From assembly GCF_965277665.1 (NCBI RefSeq), contig NZ_OZ255835.1:620001-684000 (forward strand): DNA of 64,000 nt, in the 5' to 3' direction. Position 1 is the first letter of the stretch, and the number at the start of each line of letters is the position of its first letter. Origin of the DNA: Lichenicoccus sp965277665 (lineage in GTDB: Bacteria > Pseudomonadota > Alphaproteobacteria > Acetobacterales > Acetobacteraceae). The position numbers were made by a program, and so were the translations under genes. The notes below the pieces were generated by a model, which did no database searches, was not told the DNA's origin, and was given only the letters and a program-made list of their open reading frames with translations. Shown in pieces: positions 43,448 through 51,133 of this stretch.

Positions 43448-44587
43448 TCAGGCCGCGAGCGCCGGGGCGTCGTCGGGCAGCGCGTAGCCCAGGCTGCGGA
43501 AGATCTCGGCATGCTCGCCGGCGGGCCAGGAAGTCGGGTCGGGTCGCCGCGTGCGCGGCGCATAGTCCCTGACCTCGTCGAGATAGTCGGAGAAGCCGAT
43601 GCGGGCTGCGTCGTAGCCGGGCAGCTCCAGGACGGCGTGGATGCGTTCGAGCACCGCGAGCGGCTGCCGGCGCAGCGCGTCGTAGCCGACCTCGGCGAAC
43701 CGGCCGGCCGGCAGCGCCGCCGTATCGCGCAGCAGCCGGGTCATCAGCCGCGGATAGACGTGCCGCACCAGGGCCTCGATGTTGGCGTCGGGTCTGCCGA
43801 GTGACAGCTCGCGCACCAGCGTCGAGAACATGCGCACCGAGGACGCGTACACCTCGGCCGGATGGCGGTGGATATGGATGAAGCGCGCCTCCGGCCAGAT
43901 CGCCCGCAGCAGCGGGATGCGGGCGCTGTTGGCGGGATTGCGTATCAGCAGCGGCCGCCCGGCGGCGCGTGTCATCTTGCCGACATAGCCGCGCAGGCTG
44001 GCGATCCAGCGTCGCAGTTCCGGCGCGCCCACCGCGTCGAGGAACACGCCGCGATCGAACGCCTCGCGCAGGCGATGCGGAAAATAGATCCCGTGGTTGC
44101 AGGACAGGGTGGAGAGGTTGGCCATCGCCAGCTCGTCCTCCTGCGGCAGGTCCGCGGCGAGCGCCACCGCGTCGATCAGCCGGTTGCGCGGAAAGAACTG
44201 CTCGACGAACGGGCGTGCGATGCGGGCCAGCCCGAGCGCCTCCGCCGGCAGGCCGACTGCCATCGGCGACAGGATGCCGAAGGCCGGCGAGCGGCTGAGC
44301 AGGTTGGCGAGATGGGTGGTGCCGGAGCGCCAGTGGCCGACGATGAACACCGGCGCCGGCAGGCCGTCGTCCTGGTGGTGCAACGCCGTGACTGCCGCTT
44401 CACCGACGGTGAAGGGCAGCCGCAGCCCGGCCATCGCCACCGCGAGCGCCGCCACATGCAGGCGTTGCGGTGCAACGCCGCCGCGCACCAGCAGCCGCGC
44501 CAGGGTGGGCAGGGTGGCGCCGCAGAGCGGGTGGAACACGCGGTGCGCCCGACCGCGGCCACGCGACGAGTGTTTCGGAAGCTGCAT
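43448..44587 (-). CDS. Sulfotransferase family protein
   Basis: 379-residue PAPS-dependent sulfotransferase. The 5'-phosphosulfate loop is FIVGHWRSGTTHLANLLSRS at about residue 80, and the 3'-phosphate motif is FIHIHRHPAEVYASSVRMF at about residue 240. The N-terminal half contains hydrophobic stretches but no clear signal. Target is likely a carbohydrate or lipid. It is convergent with the Gly-rich/Hint/glycosyltransferase fusion, three bases between ends, which suggests a common role in a surface glycan. On its 5' side lies the IS110-type element, whose insertion may have changed its promoter. Confidence 0.85.
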   Translation of the reverse strand: MQLPKHSSRGRGRAHRVFHPLCGATLPTLARLLVRGGVAPQRLHVAALAVAMAGLRLPFTVGEAAVTALHHQDDGLPAPVFIVGHWRSGTTHLANLLSRSPAFGILSPMAVGLPAEALGLARIARPFVEQFFPRNRLIDAVALAADLPQEDELAMANLSTLSCNHGIYFPHRLREAFDRGVFLDAVGAPELRRWIASLRGYVGKMTRAAGRPLLIRNPANSARIPLLRAIWPEARFIHIHRHPAEVYASSVRMFSTLVRELSLGRPDANIEALVRHVYPRLMTRLLRDTAALPAGRFAEVGYDALRRQPLAVLERIHAVLELPGYDAARIGFSDYLDEVRDYAPRTRRPDPTSWPAGEHAEIFRSLGYALPDDAPALAA

Positions 44588-44675
44588 GGCCAGCTCTACG
44601 CCGGCGGCTGCATCCAGTTCTAAAGCCTCATCTTTGAGTGTTCCGCGGGGAGCTCAGAGCCTTGTGTGGACGGCT

Positions 44676-44690
44676 CCCTTGACGCAAGGG
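44676..44690 (-). other. Hairpin at the 3' end of the IS
   Basis: CCCTTG ACG CAAGGG, a perfect 6-bp stem with a three-base loop, directly inside the subterminal repeat. It could end the bridge-RNA transcript or be part of its last stem-loop. Confidence 0.5.
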
Positions 44691-44929
44691 CAATTTGACT
44701 TCGGCGCCGCGGTCGGGTGCGGTCATGTGTCCGGCCTGTTTGCGCGGCCCATGACCGCTGGCCTTGATGCAGTTCGCGGCCTGGCTCCCAATCAGTTTCG
44801 CGCGCTCGGAGGCGCAAGACTCTAAACGGGTTCTGCCAAGCCCCGGGTTCGACCGGTTTGCCATCACGTCGTTGCTGCCCTCACACCCTGCCAGCCGCGG
44901 CGTTGGCCGGCAGGGATCCTGTTACGCCG
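44680..44929 (-). ncRNA. Candidate bridge RNA region of the IS110-type element
   Basis: 250 non-coding bases after the transposase stop, on the transposase strand. They contain an imperfect stem-loop near 44886-44915 (CCCTGCC/GGCAGGG) and a perfect 9-bp stem at 44719-44727/44750-44758 (GCGGTCATG/CATGACCGC). The loop of the latter carries GCAAACAGGCC on the RNA strand, complementary to GGCCTGTTTGC in the chromosome just outside the IS (46072-46082). A stem whose loop pairs with the target is the plan of the bridge-RNA target-binding loop. Donor-binding loop and exact ends are not identified. Confidence 0.45.
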
Positions 44930-45985
44930 TCAAACCACGGCCGGTGTAGCTGCTGCCGGCGTGCAATAGCTTCCGCCCCGGGCCAGCAGCGCCCAAACGA
45001 TGCGCGCCGTTTTGTTAGCCTGCGCCACGGATGCGAGCCGTGCCGGGCGACGCTCCAGCACACCCTTCAGCCAGGCCACCTCCGGTGTGCTCTTGGTTCG
45101 GGCGTGGCGGATTACCGCCGTTGCACCGAGCACAAGCAACCGCCGCAGGGTTCGATCGCCCTGCTTGGAAATGCCGCCTTGGCGTTGCTTGCCGCCACTG
45201 CTGTTCTGCTTGGGCACCAGCCCGATCCAGGCGGCAAACTGACGGGCGGAGTGGAACTGGGTGGGATCGGTGACGGTGGCCACGATGGCGGAAGCGGTGA
45301 TCGGCCCCACGCCGGGAATGGTCGCAAGCCGGCGGCTGACCTCGTTGTCTTTGTGCCAGGCCAGGATTGCCGCCTCGATTTCCTTTACCCGGATGCCCAC
45401 TGCTTCCAACTCCGCGGCCAGCCCACGCAGGGCGTGGCGGGCCAGCGTCGGCACGCTCGCCGTGTTCTCCCCCATGAGCACGGCGACCAGGTCCGCCACG
45501 CGGCTGATCCCTTGGGGAGCGATCACGCCGAGCTCGGCCATATGCCCGCGCAACGCGTTCACCAGCATGGTTCGCTGCCGCACCAGCAGCTCGCGCGTCC
45601 GGTGCAGCATCAGCACGGCCTGTTGTTCGGCCGATTTGACCGGCACGAAACGCATGGTCGGCCGGGTGACGGCCTCGCAGATTGCTTCCGCGTCGGCTGC
45701 GTCCGTCTTGCCGCGCTTGACGTAGGGCTTGACGTAGCTTGGGGGCTTGACGTAGCTCGCCGGCATCAGCCGCACCTCGTGGCCCAGCGCCTTGATCTCC
45801 CGTGCCCAATAATGCGCCGTGCCGCACGCCTCGATGCCGACCAGGCACGGCTTCAGGCTCTTGAAGAACGCCAGCACTTCCGCCCGCTGTAGCTTGCGGC
45901 GCAGCACCGCCTGGCCGGACGCGTCAACGCCGTGTGCCTGGAACACGCGCTTGGCGATGTCCAGACCGATCGTGGTAATCTCCAT
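44930..45985 (-). CDS. IS110-family transposase (DEDD recombinase)
   Basis: 351 residues. N-terminal DEDD/RuvC-like domain with GLDIAKRVFQAHG, GIEACGTAHYWARE and GKTDAADAEAICEA, and C-terminal Transposase_20 domain with the conserved Ser-containing end (IPGVGPITASAIVATV, QFAAWIGLVPKQNSSGGKQR). Length is normal (about 340). Oddity: the usual single YVKP before the second acidic motif is doubled (ASYVKPPSYVKPYVKRGK) by an 18-bp tandem duplication. The ATG follows AAAAGGAG, and that ribosome site lies inside one arm of a 13-bp inverted repeat. The reading frame is otherwise intact. Confidence 0.93.
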   Translation of the reverse strand: MEITTIGLDIAKRVFQAHGVDASGQAVLRRKLQRAEVLAFFKSLKPCLVGIEACGTAHYWAREIKALGHEVRLMPASYVKPPSYVKPYVKRGKTDAADAEAICEAVTRPTMRFVPVKSAEQQAVLMLHRTRELLVRQRTMLVNALRGHMAELGVIAPQGISRVADLVAVLMGENTASVPTLARHALRGLAAELEAVGIRVKEIEAAILAWHKDNEVSRRLATIPGVGPITASAIVATVTDPTQFHSARQFAAWIGLVPKQNSSGGKQRQGGISKQGDRTLRRLLVLGATAVIRHARTKSTPEVAWLKGVLERRPARLASVAQANKTARIVWALLARGGSYCTPAAATPAVV

Positions 45986-46061
45986 GGTGGACGGCTCCTT
46001 TTGCCCGTTGCCTCAACAGCTACGAGCCTGGCACATCGATGCCGCACAGGAGCCGTCCACC
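45986..46061 (-). promoter_or_regulatory. Inverted repeat covering the transposase ribosome site
   Basis: GGTGGACGGCTCC (45986-45998) and GGAGCCGTCCACC (46049-46061) are perfect 13-bp complements; the outer arm is also the subterminal repeat of the IS. The inner arm touches the transposase ATG and contains its AGGAG. RNA entering from the upstream adenosine deaminase gene would fold this stem and hide the ribosome site, whereas a transcript starting inside the 50-base loop would not. Confidence 0.6.
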
Positions 46062-46083
46062 GCATCAGTTTGCAAACAGGCCC
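46062..46083 (-). repeat. Possible remnant of element B left arm
   Basis: On the minus strand the bases after the adenosine deaminase stop read GGGCCTGTTTGCAAACTGATGC. They match 12 of 16 bases of the element B left arm (AAGGCTGTTCGCAAAC) at the same place relative to a stop codon. The IS starts right after. The match is short, so this is tentative. Confidence 0.3.
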
Positions 46084-47601
46084 TCAGAACCGCTGCCGCA
46101 GCAGAGTCTGCTCGAAGTGGGTGAAGGCGGCCTCGAGCTGCCATTGCACCCGCGCCTTTTCGTCATGCGCCAGGAAGTCGGCGCAGCCTCCCTTGGCCGC
46201 CATGCCCGGCACGGTGCCGGCGCAGGCGCCGTTCAGGCGACCGTCCGCAATGTTCCACAGGCTGGCCCCAGGCAGGAACGAGTACGTCAGCGAATTGCGC
46301 GAGAGCTGCTTCAGGTCCCCGTAGTGCAGATGGTACGTGGTCGCGGCGCGCAGATATTCGTGCGTGAGGTCGATCCGCTCGACCCCCTCGTCGTCGGTGG
46401 ACAGCGCCATGGGCACGCCGGCGGCGCGATAGGCCTCGAACGGATGCTCGTCGCCGCTGACGCCGAGGATCTGCGCGTTGCTGGTCAGGTTGATCTCGAC
46501 GGCGACATGCCGTTGCGCCATCTCGGCGAGCAGGCCGGGCGCGTCGTCCTCGTAGGTGATGTCGACGCCGTGGCCGATGCGCTTCGCTCCCGCGATCTCG
46601 ACGGCGTGGCGGATGTGGAACTGCAGGTCGGCGGTCGGCACCAGCCCTTCGGTGAGTTCGCCCGCATGCAGGGTCAGCGGCACCGACGGATACACCGAGC
46701 TGAGATAGCGGAAGGCGCGCATGTGCAGGTCGTAGTCGCGCAGCGCCACCGGGTCGTCCTCGGGCTCGACGATGTTGACGCCGAGGAAGCGCGGATCGCC
46801 TGTCACCAGCGCGTAGCTGTAGGCCATCTGCGCGAACACCGCCGGTGGCGGCATGGCGCGCAGCACCTGGGTCAGGTAGCGGATGCGCACGGTGCAGCCG
46901 GGTTGCGCCTGCCGCGTGCCACAATGCAGCACCGCGCGCATGCGCGCCTCGGCCTCGCCGGTGCGGATGCGCGCCTCGCGCACCAGGGTCGGCAGGCCGG
47001 GCCGGATCTCGTCCAGGTCGTGCGCGAAATCCTCGCCGTGCCAGGGATGCGCGAGGCCGAGCGCCGCGGATTCGCGCATCAGCGGATAGTGCATGATCTC
47101 GAGATACAGCACATGGTCGGCGGCCGCACGGTTCGCCGCCTCGGCCAGCATCTCGCCGGCGCGCCCGCGGCCGGCGGCGTCGAACTTGCCGAACGTGCTG
47201 AAGAAATGGTCGTGCCCGGACCGGTCCGAGGGGCTCGCCGCGAAGTCGCGCATGGACAGCGCATCGATCTCGCTGTCGTTCAGGCCCGGCACCTGCGCCA
47301 GCGCATCGGCGGCCGGCACCATCGGCGGCCGGCAGGGGGCGCCGCCCAGGGCATGTGTCGCCGGATCGAGGCAGAGGCCGCCCTGGCGCGCCCAGCCGAG
47401 ATAGCTCTCGGCATAGATCGCCCCTGCAAGATGGTTGTGCAGGTCCGCCCCTTTCGGCATCTCGCGCAGCAGCATGCGCAGGCGCGCCGGCTGGCGGGCC
47501 AGGCTGTCGAACAGGCGGCTCGCATGCGGCCCGGCATCCTCGGCGGCGGCGGCAGGCCGGCCGGTGAGCAGCAGCAGACAGACGACGACGGCACGGATCA
47601 T
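46084..47601 (-). CDS. Secreted adenosine deaminase (ADGF-like)
   Basis: 505 residues with a signal peptide (MIRAVVVCLLLLTGRPAAAA). It is an amidohydrolase of the adenosine deaminase/ADGF type: MPKGADLHNHLAGA supplies the HxH zinc ligands, LTLHAGE the catalytic Glu region, RIGHGVDI the His and LSTDDEGVERIDLTHEY the Asp pair; all are present. The size and the MPKGADLHNHL start fit exported ADGF-like enzymes rather than the 330-residue cytosolic form. It would convert extracellular adenosine to inosine for purine salvage. An IS110-type element lies directly after its stop. Confidence 0.88.
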   Translation of the reverse strand: MIRAVVVCLLLLTGRPAAAAEDAGPHASRLFDSLARQPARLRMLLREMPKGADLHNHLAGAIYAESYLGWARQGGLCLDPATHALGGAPCRPPMVPAADALAQVPGLNDSEIDALSMRDFAASPSDRSGHDHFFSTFGKFDAAGRGRAGEMLAEAANRAAADHVLYLEIMHYPLMRESAALGLAHPWHGEDFAHDLDEIRPGLPTLVREARIRTGEAEARMRAVLHCGTRQAQPGCTVRIRYLTQVLRAMPPPAVFAQMAYSYALVTGDPRFLGVNIVEPEDDPVALRDYDLHMRAFRYLSSVYPSVPLTLHAGELTEGLVPTADLQFHIRHAVEIAGAKRIGHGVDITYEDDAPGLLAEMAQRHVAVEINLTSNAQILGVSGDEHPFEAYRAAGVPMALSTDDEGVERIDLTHEYLRAATTYHLHYGDLKQLSRNSLTYSFLPGASLWNIADGRLNGACAGTVPGMAAKGGCADFLAHDEKARVQWQLEAAFTHFEQTLLRQRF

Positions 47602-47682
47602 CGGGCGATGGTGGAGGAGCCGTTCGCGCGTCGCAACCAGCTCCCCTCCGGCGATCGCACCGGAGGGGGCCGGATCAGGAAG

Positions 47683-50544
47683 TCAGCGCTTCCACCAGCC
47701 GGTGCGGCGCATGACCGGGGCGTCGGTCGCGCCGACCAGGATCGGCTGGATGAGATTGGCCGGACGCTCCGGTTCCGGCGCGTCGGCCGGGGGATCGGCG
47801 ACACTCCCCGGCACCGCGCCCGTGGCCGGTTTCGCCTTGCTCGGTCTTGCCCGCGGTGTGGCACTCGACTTGGCCGCGGCCCGCGCGCGCGGCGCCGGCT
47901 TCGTCTTCGCCTCGGTAGCCTCGGCTGTCGCGGCCTTCGTGGCCCGCTTGCGCTTCGGCTTCGCCGGAGCGGCATCGGGCGCCGCATCGGCCGCGACCTC
48001 CGGCTCGGCTGCGATCAGGACCATCCCGGCGTCCGGCACCGTCCGAGCCGTGACTGCCGGCAGTGGGGCCGGTTCCGGTGCCAACGGCTCCGGCTCGGCG
48101 GCTGCGCGCGGCGCCGGCTGCGCCACATCCTGGTCGATCACGTCGAAGATGTCGTATGCGCCGCCGAACGGATCGGCCGGGGTGGCTCCCCCATAGGGCA
48201 GCAAGCCACCGGCACCGACCCGGCCCGACTGTGTTGCGCCCGACTGTATTGCGCCCGACTGGGCTGCATTGCCCGCATCCGCATTCGACGGGCCGGCGGG
48301 CCGGCGATTGCGGCCACCGCGGCGGCTGCGCTTGCGCGGTGCCGGCTCGCCGCCATGCGCCTGCGCGCCGGCATCCGGGCCGGTTCCGGCGGTAGCAGCA
48401 ATCTCGCCATCCTGTGCCGGCAACAGGTCGGGCACGAACTCCGGGACGTCGCCCCGCAGGTCCGGCTGTTCCGCATCCTGCGTCGCGACCGGGGGCGATG
48501 GCTCGGCTGCGTCGTCGCGACGGCCGCCACGCCGGCTGCGACGGCGGCGCTTGCGCCGGCGCTCCTTGTCGCCACCCTCGCCGGAGAAACCTGGGGCCTC
48601 GCCGGCGGCACCCGGAGTGTCCTCGAGATCGTCCGGCTCGGCCGCGACGTCGTCGGTCTCGCCATCGAAGGCCGCGACGCTCTCGAAGTCGTCGGCGGTG
48701 CCGTGCGAGATGACGCCGTTCGCCGGCAGCCGGCGCTCGGCGGCGACCGCGATGGCCGGCACCGGGGCCGCTGCCACCTGGGGACGCATGCCCTCGATCT
48801 TCAACGCCGGCGGGATCAGGCTGTCGTCGGACGCGAAATGGATCACCATGCGGTGCCGGCGCTCGATCTCGCCGAGCCAGACGCGCTTGTGGTTCAGCAC
48901 GTAGAGTGCCACGGCACTCGCGACCTTGACCAGGATCTCGGCGTGCCGCTGCTTCCCGCCCTCCTCCTCGATGGCGCGCAGCACATGCAGCGCCGCGCTG
49001 TCGGTGCCGCGCATGAAGCCGGACCCGGCGCAATGCGGACACGGCACGAAGGTGCTCTCCACCAGGGACGGGCGCAGCCGCTGGCGCGACATCTCGAGCA
49101 GGCCGAAATGGCTGATCTGGCCGATCTGGATGCGGGCGCGGTCGCTGCGCAGCGCATCCTTGAGCCGCCGCTCGACCATGGCGTTGTGCTTGCGGCTCTC
49201 CATGTCGATGAAATCGACCACGATCAGGCCGGCTAGGTCGCGCAGGCGCAGCTGGCGGCCGAGCTCGTCGGCGGCCTCCAGGTTGGTGCGCAGCGCCGTC
49301 TCCTCGATGCCGCGCTCGCGCGTCGAGCGGCCGGAGTTCACGTCGATGGCGACCAGCGCCTCGGTCTGGTTGATCACCAGGTAGCCGCCGGATTTGAGCT
49401 GCACGGTCGGCTGCAGCATCGCGTCCAGATGGTGCTCGACCTGGTAGTGCGAGAACAGCGGCTGGCCGTGGTCGCGCCAGAGATTCACCTTCTGCGCGTT
49501 CGCCGGCATCAGCATGCGCATGAACTCGCGCGCCGCCTTCCAGCCCGGCTCGCCATCGACCGCGATCTCCTCGACGTCGCGGGTATAGACGTCGCGGATC
49601 GCCCGCTTGATCAGGCTGGCTTCCTCGTAGATCAGCGCCGGCGCCACCGAGCGCAGGGTCTGGTCGCGTATGTCGTCCCACAACCGCAGCAGATACTCGC
49701 AGTCGCGCTTGATCTCGGGTCGTGGCCGCTGCGCGCCCGCGGTGCGCACGATCATCGCCATGCCGCGCGGGATCTCGAGCTCGTTGGTGATCTCCTTGAG
49801 CCGCTTGCGGTCGGCCGCCGAGGTGATCTTGCGCGACACGCCGCCGCCGCGCAGCGAGTTCGGCATCAGCACGCAGAAGCGTCCCGCGAGCGAGATGTAG
49901 GTGGTCAGCGCCGCGCCCTTGTTGCCGCGCTCCTCCTTGACGACCTGGATCAGCAGGATCTGCCGGCGCCGGATGACCTCCTGGATCTTGTACTGGCGCA
50001 GGAACCGGGCCGCCTGGCGCGAGGTGCGGTTGTCGTCGCCGCCATCCTCCTCGCCGCCCATGGATTCCGGCGCCGGCTCGTCCGGACGCGACGGCGCCGC
50101 GTCGACCGCGTCGCCAGCCTGGCTGCCGGCTTCGTTCGCGCCCTCGTCGGTGCCGTCATCGCCGGAGGCGTCGGACGCTGGTCCCGCTCTGCCGTCATCC
50201 GCGGCGTCAGCGCCGGCGCTGTCGCTCGCATCCTCGCGGGCCTCCTCGGCGCGGGCCTCCTCCTCCTGCAAGGCCAGCAGGCGTTCGCGGTCGGCGACCG
50301 GGATCTGGTAGTAGTCCGGGTGGATCTCGCCGAAGGCGAGGAAGCCGTGGCGGTTGCCGCCATATTCGACGAACGCCGCCTGCAGGCTCGGTTCGACCCG
50401 GATCACCTTGGCGAGGTAGATATTGCCCTTGAGTTGTTTCTTCGCGGATGTCTCGACGTCGTAATCTTCGAGGCGGTTACCGTCCAGCACGACCACGCGG
50501 GTTTCTTCCGCGTGGGTCGTGTCGATCAGCATACGTTTGGTCAT
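47683..50544 (-). CDS. rne: Ribonuclease E
   Basis: 953 residues from ATG 50544 (MTKRMLIDTTHAEETRVVVL); the frame is open further upstream, but only this start matches RNase E. The S1 RNA-binding domain is interrupted at about residues 85-185 by an acidic insert, normal for alphaproteobacteria. The DNase-I-like catalytic core has VAIDVNSGRS and LIVVDFIDM (metal-binding Asp residues), and CPHCAGSG is the Zn-link. The C-terminal 400 residues are disordered, with Arg-rich blocks (ERRRKRRRRSRRGG, RKRSRRGGRNRR) for RNA binding and degradosome assembly. It starts mRNA decay and rRNA/tRNA processing. Confidence 0.95.
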   Translation of the reverse strand: MTKRMLIDTTHAEETRVVVLDGNRLEDYDVETSAKKQLKGNIYLAKVIRVEPSLQAAFVEYGGNRHGFLAFGEIHPDYYQIPVADRERLLALQEEEARAEEAREDASDSAGADAADDGRAGPASDASGDDGTDEGANEAGSQAGDAVDAAPSRPDEPAPESMGGEEDGGDDNRTSRQAARFLRQYKIQEVIRRRQILLIQVVKEERGNKGAALTTYISLAGRFCVLMPNSLRGGGVSRKITSAADRKRLKEITNELEIPRGMAMIVRTAGAQRPRPEIKRDCEYLLRLWDDIRDQTLRSVAPALIYEEASLIKRAIRDVYTRDVEEIAVDGEPGWKAAREFMRMLMPANAQKVNLWRDHGQPLFSHYQVEHHLDAMLQPTVQLKSGGYLVINQTEALVAIDVNSGRSTRERGIEETALRTNLEAADELGRQLRLRDLAGLIVVDFIDMESRKHNAMVERRLKDALRSDRARIQIGQISHFGLLEMSRQRLRPSLVESTFVPCPHCAGSGFMRGTDSAALHVLRAIEEEGGKQRHAEILVKVASAVALYVLNHKRVWLGEIERRHRMVIHFASDDSLIPPALKIEGMRPQVAAAPVPAIAVAAERRLPANGVISHGTADDFESVAAFDGETDDVAAEPDDLEDTPGAAGEAPGFSGEGGDKERRRKRRRRSRRGGRRDDAAEPSPPVATQDAEQPDLRGDVPEFVPDLLPAQDGEIAATAGTGPDAGAQAHGGEPAPRKRSRRGGRNRRPAGPSNADAGNAAQSGAIQSGATQSGRVGAGGLLPYGGATPADPFGGAYDIFDVIDQDVAQPAPRAAAEPEPLAPEPAPLPAVTARTVPDAGMVLIAAEPEVAADAAPDAAPAKPKRKRATKAATAEATEAKTKPAPRARAAAKSSATPRARPSKAKPATGAVPGSVADPPADAPEPERPANLIQPILVGATDAPVMRRTGWWKR

Positions 50545-51133
50545 TAAAGCAGGGACTCCGATGCACCGCACCAGCGCCTCTGCCGGGCCGAGGCCGGGCG
50601 AGACCGCACGATGCAGCAGGATATGGGGCGGCAGGATATTGCGGTGGATGACCTGCATCGGGCCGGTGGAGGCGCCATGCCGAGAGCGGGGCAGGCAGCG
50701 GATTGCGATCCGACGCTGCTCGCGACTGCTTTTCGGCGTGAAGGCGAAGTCCGGCTTGCATGCAGGTCCTGTGCGAAGCGCGGCGCGGGCCACCGGGATG
50801 CGGGCCGCGACGCCCGGGTAGGCGTCTCGTGCCGCCCTGCGCCGCTCCGTTCATCGGGAAGGATCGCAAGACGCGGCCGCGGCCGCAAAGTCTCGCCAGC
50901 CGGACCGTTCCCGATGGAAAGGCGGCGTGCGCTGCGTGTGGCCAGCGTGCCGGGCAGCACTTGACGCGCCACCGCAAGCGAGGAGCATGACGCAATCGCC
51001 TGGCTACTGCAAGCGGCGCAATCCTGGATCGCGTGGCAGGCTGCCGGCGCAGCCCAGGGCGCCGCGGACGATACGCCTGCGAAATGCTATCAACGCGACC
51101 TGCAAAAGCGCATAATGCCGCAAGGTCAGGCCG
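50545..51133. other. Intergenic region between rne and the amidase gene
   Basis: 589 bases separate the divergent starts of rne and the amidase. The rne side is probably a long 5' untranslated region, as rne mRNAs commonly have for autoregulation; no conserved hairpin could be identified by eye. A CATAAT box (51111-51116) may be part of the amidase promoter, with no good -35. Open frames here have no protein-like composition. Confidence 0.5.

Larger units (their letters stand above)
44666..46060 (-). mobile_element. IS110-superfamily insertion sequence (IS1111-like layout)
   Basis: Element bounded by 12-bp subterminal inverted repeats GTGGACGGCTCC (44666-44677) and GGAGCCGTCCAC (46049-46060); true ends lie a few bases outside. 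It has one DEDD transposase gene, a short 5' side (about 75 bases) and a long non-coding 3' side (about 260 bases), the arrangement expected for the IS1111 group, in which the bridge RNA is encoded after the transposase. No target duplication can be read, as usual for this family. It lies between a secreted adenosine deaminase gene and a sulfotransferase gene, all on the minus strand. Confidence 0.8.

Noticed and set aside
44836..44864. tRNA-like T-arm (GGGTTCGACC)
   Set aside because: No acceptor or anticodon arms can be paired around it; it lies in the non-coding end of the IS.
46039..49236. 1065-codon plus-strand open frame opposite the adenosine deaminase and rne genes
   Set aside because: Both minus-strand genes are unmistakable; the frame reads through their reverse complement.
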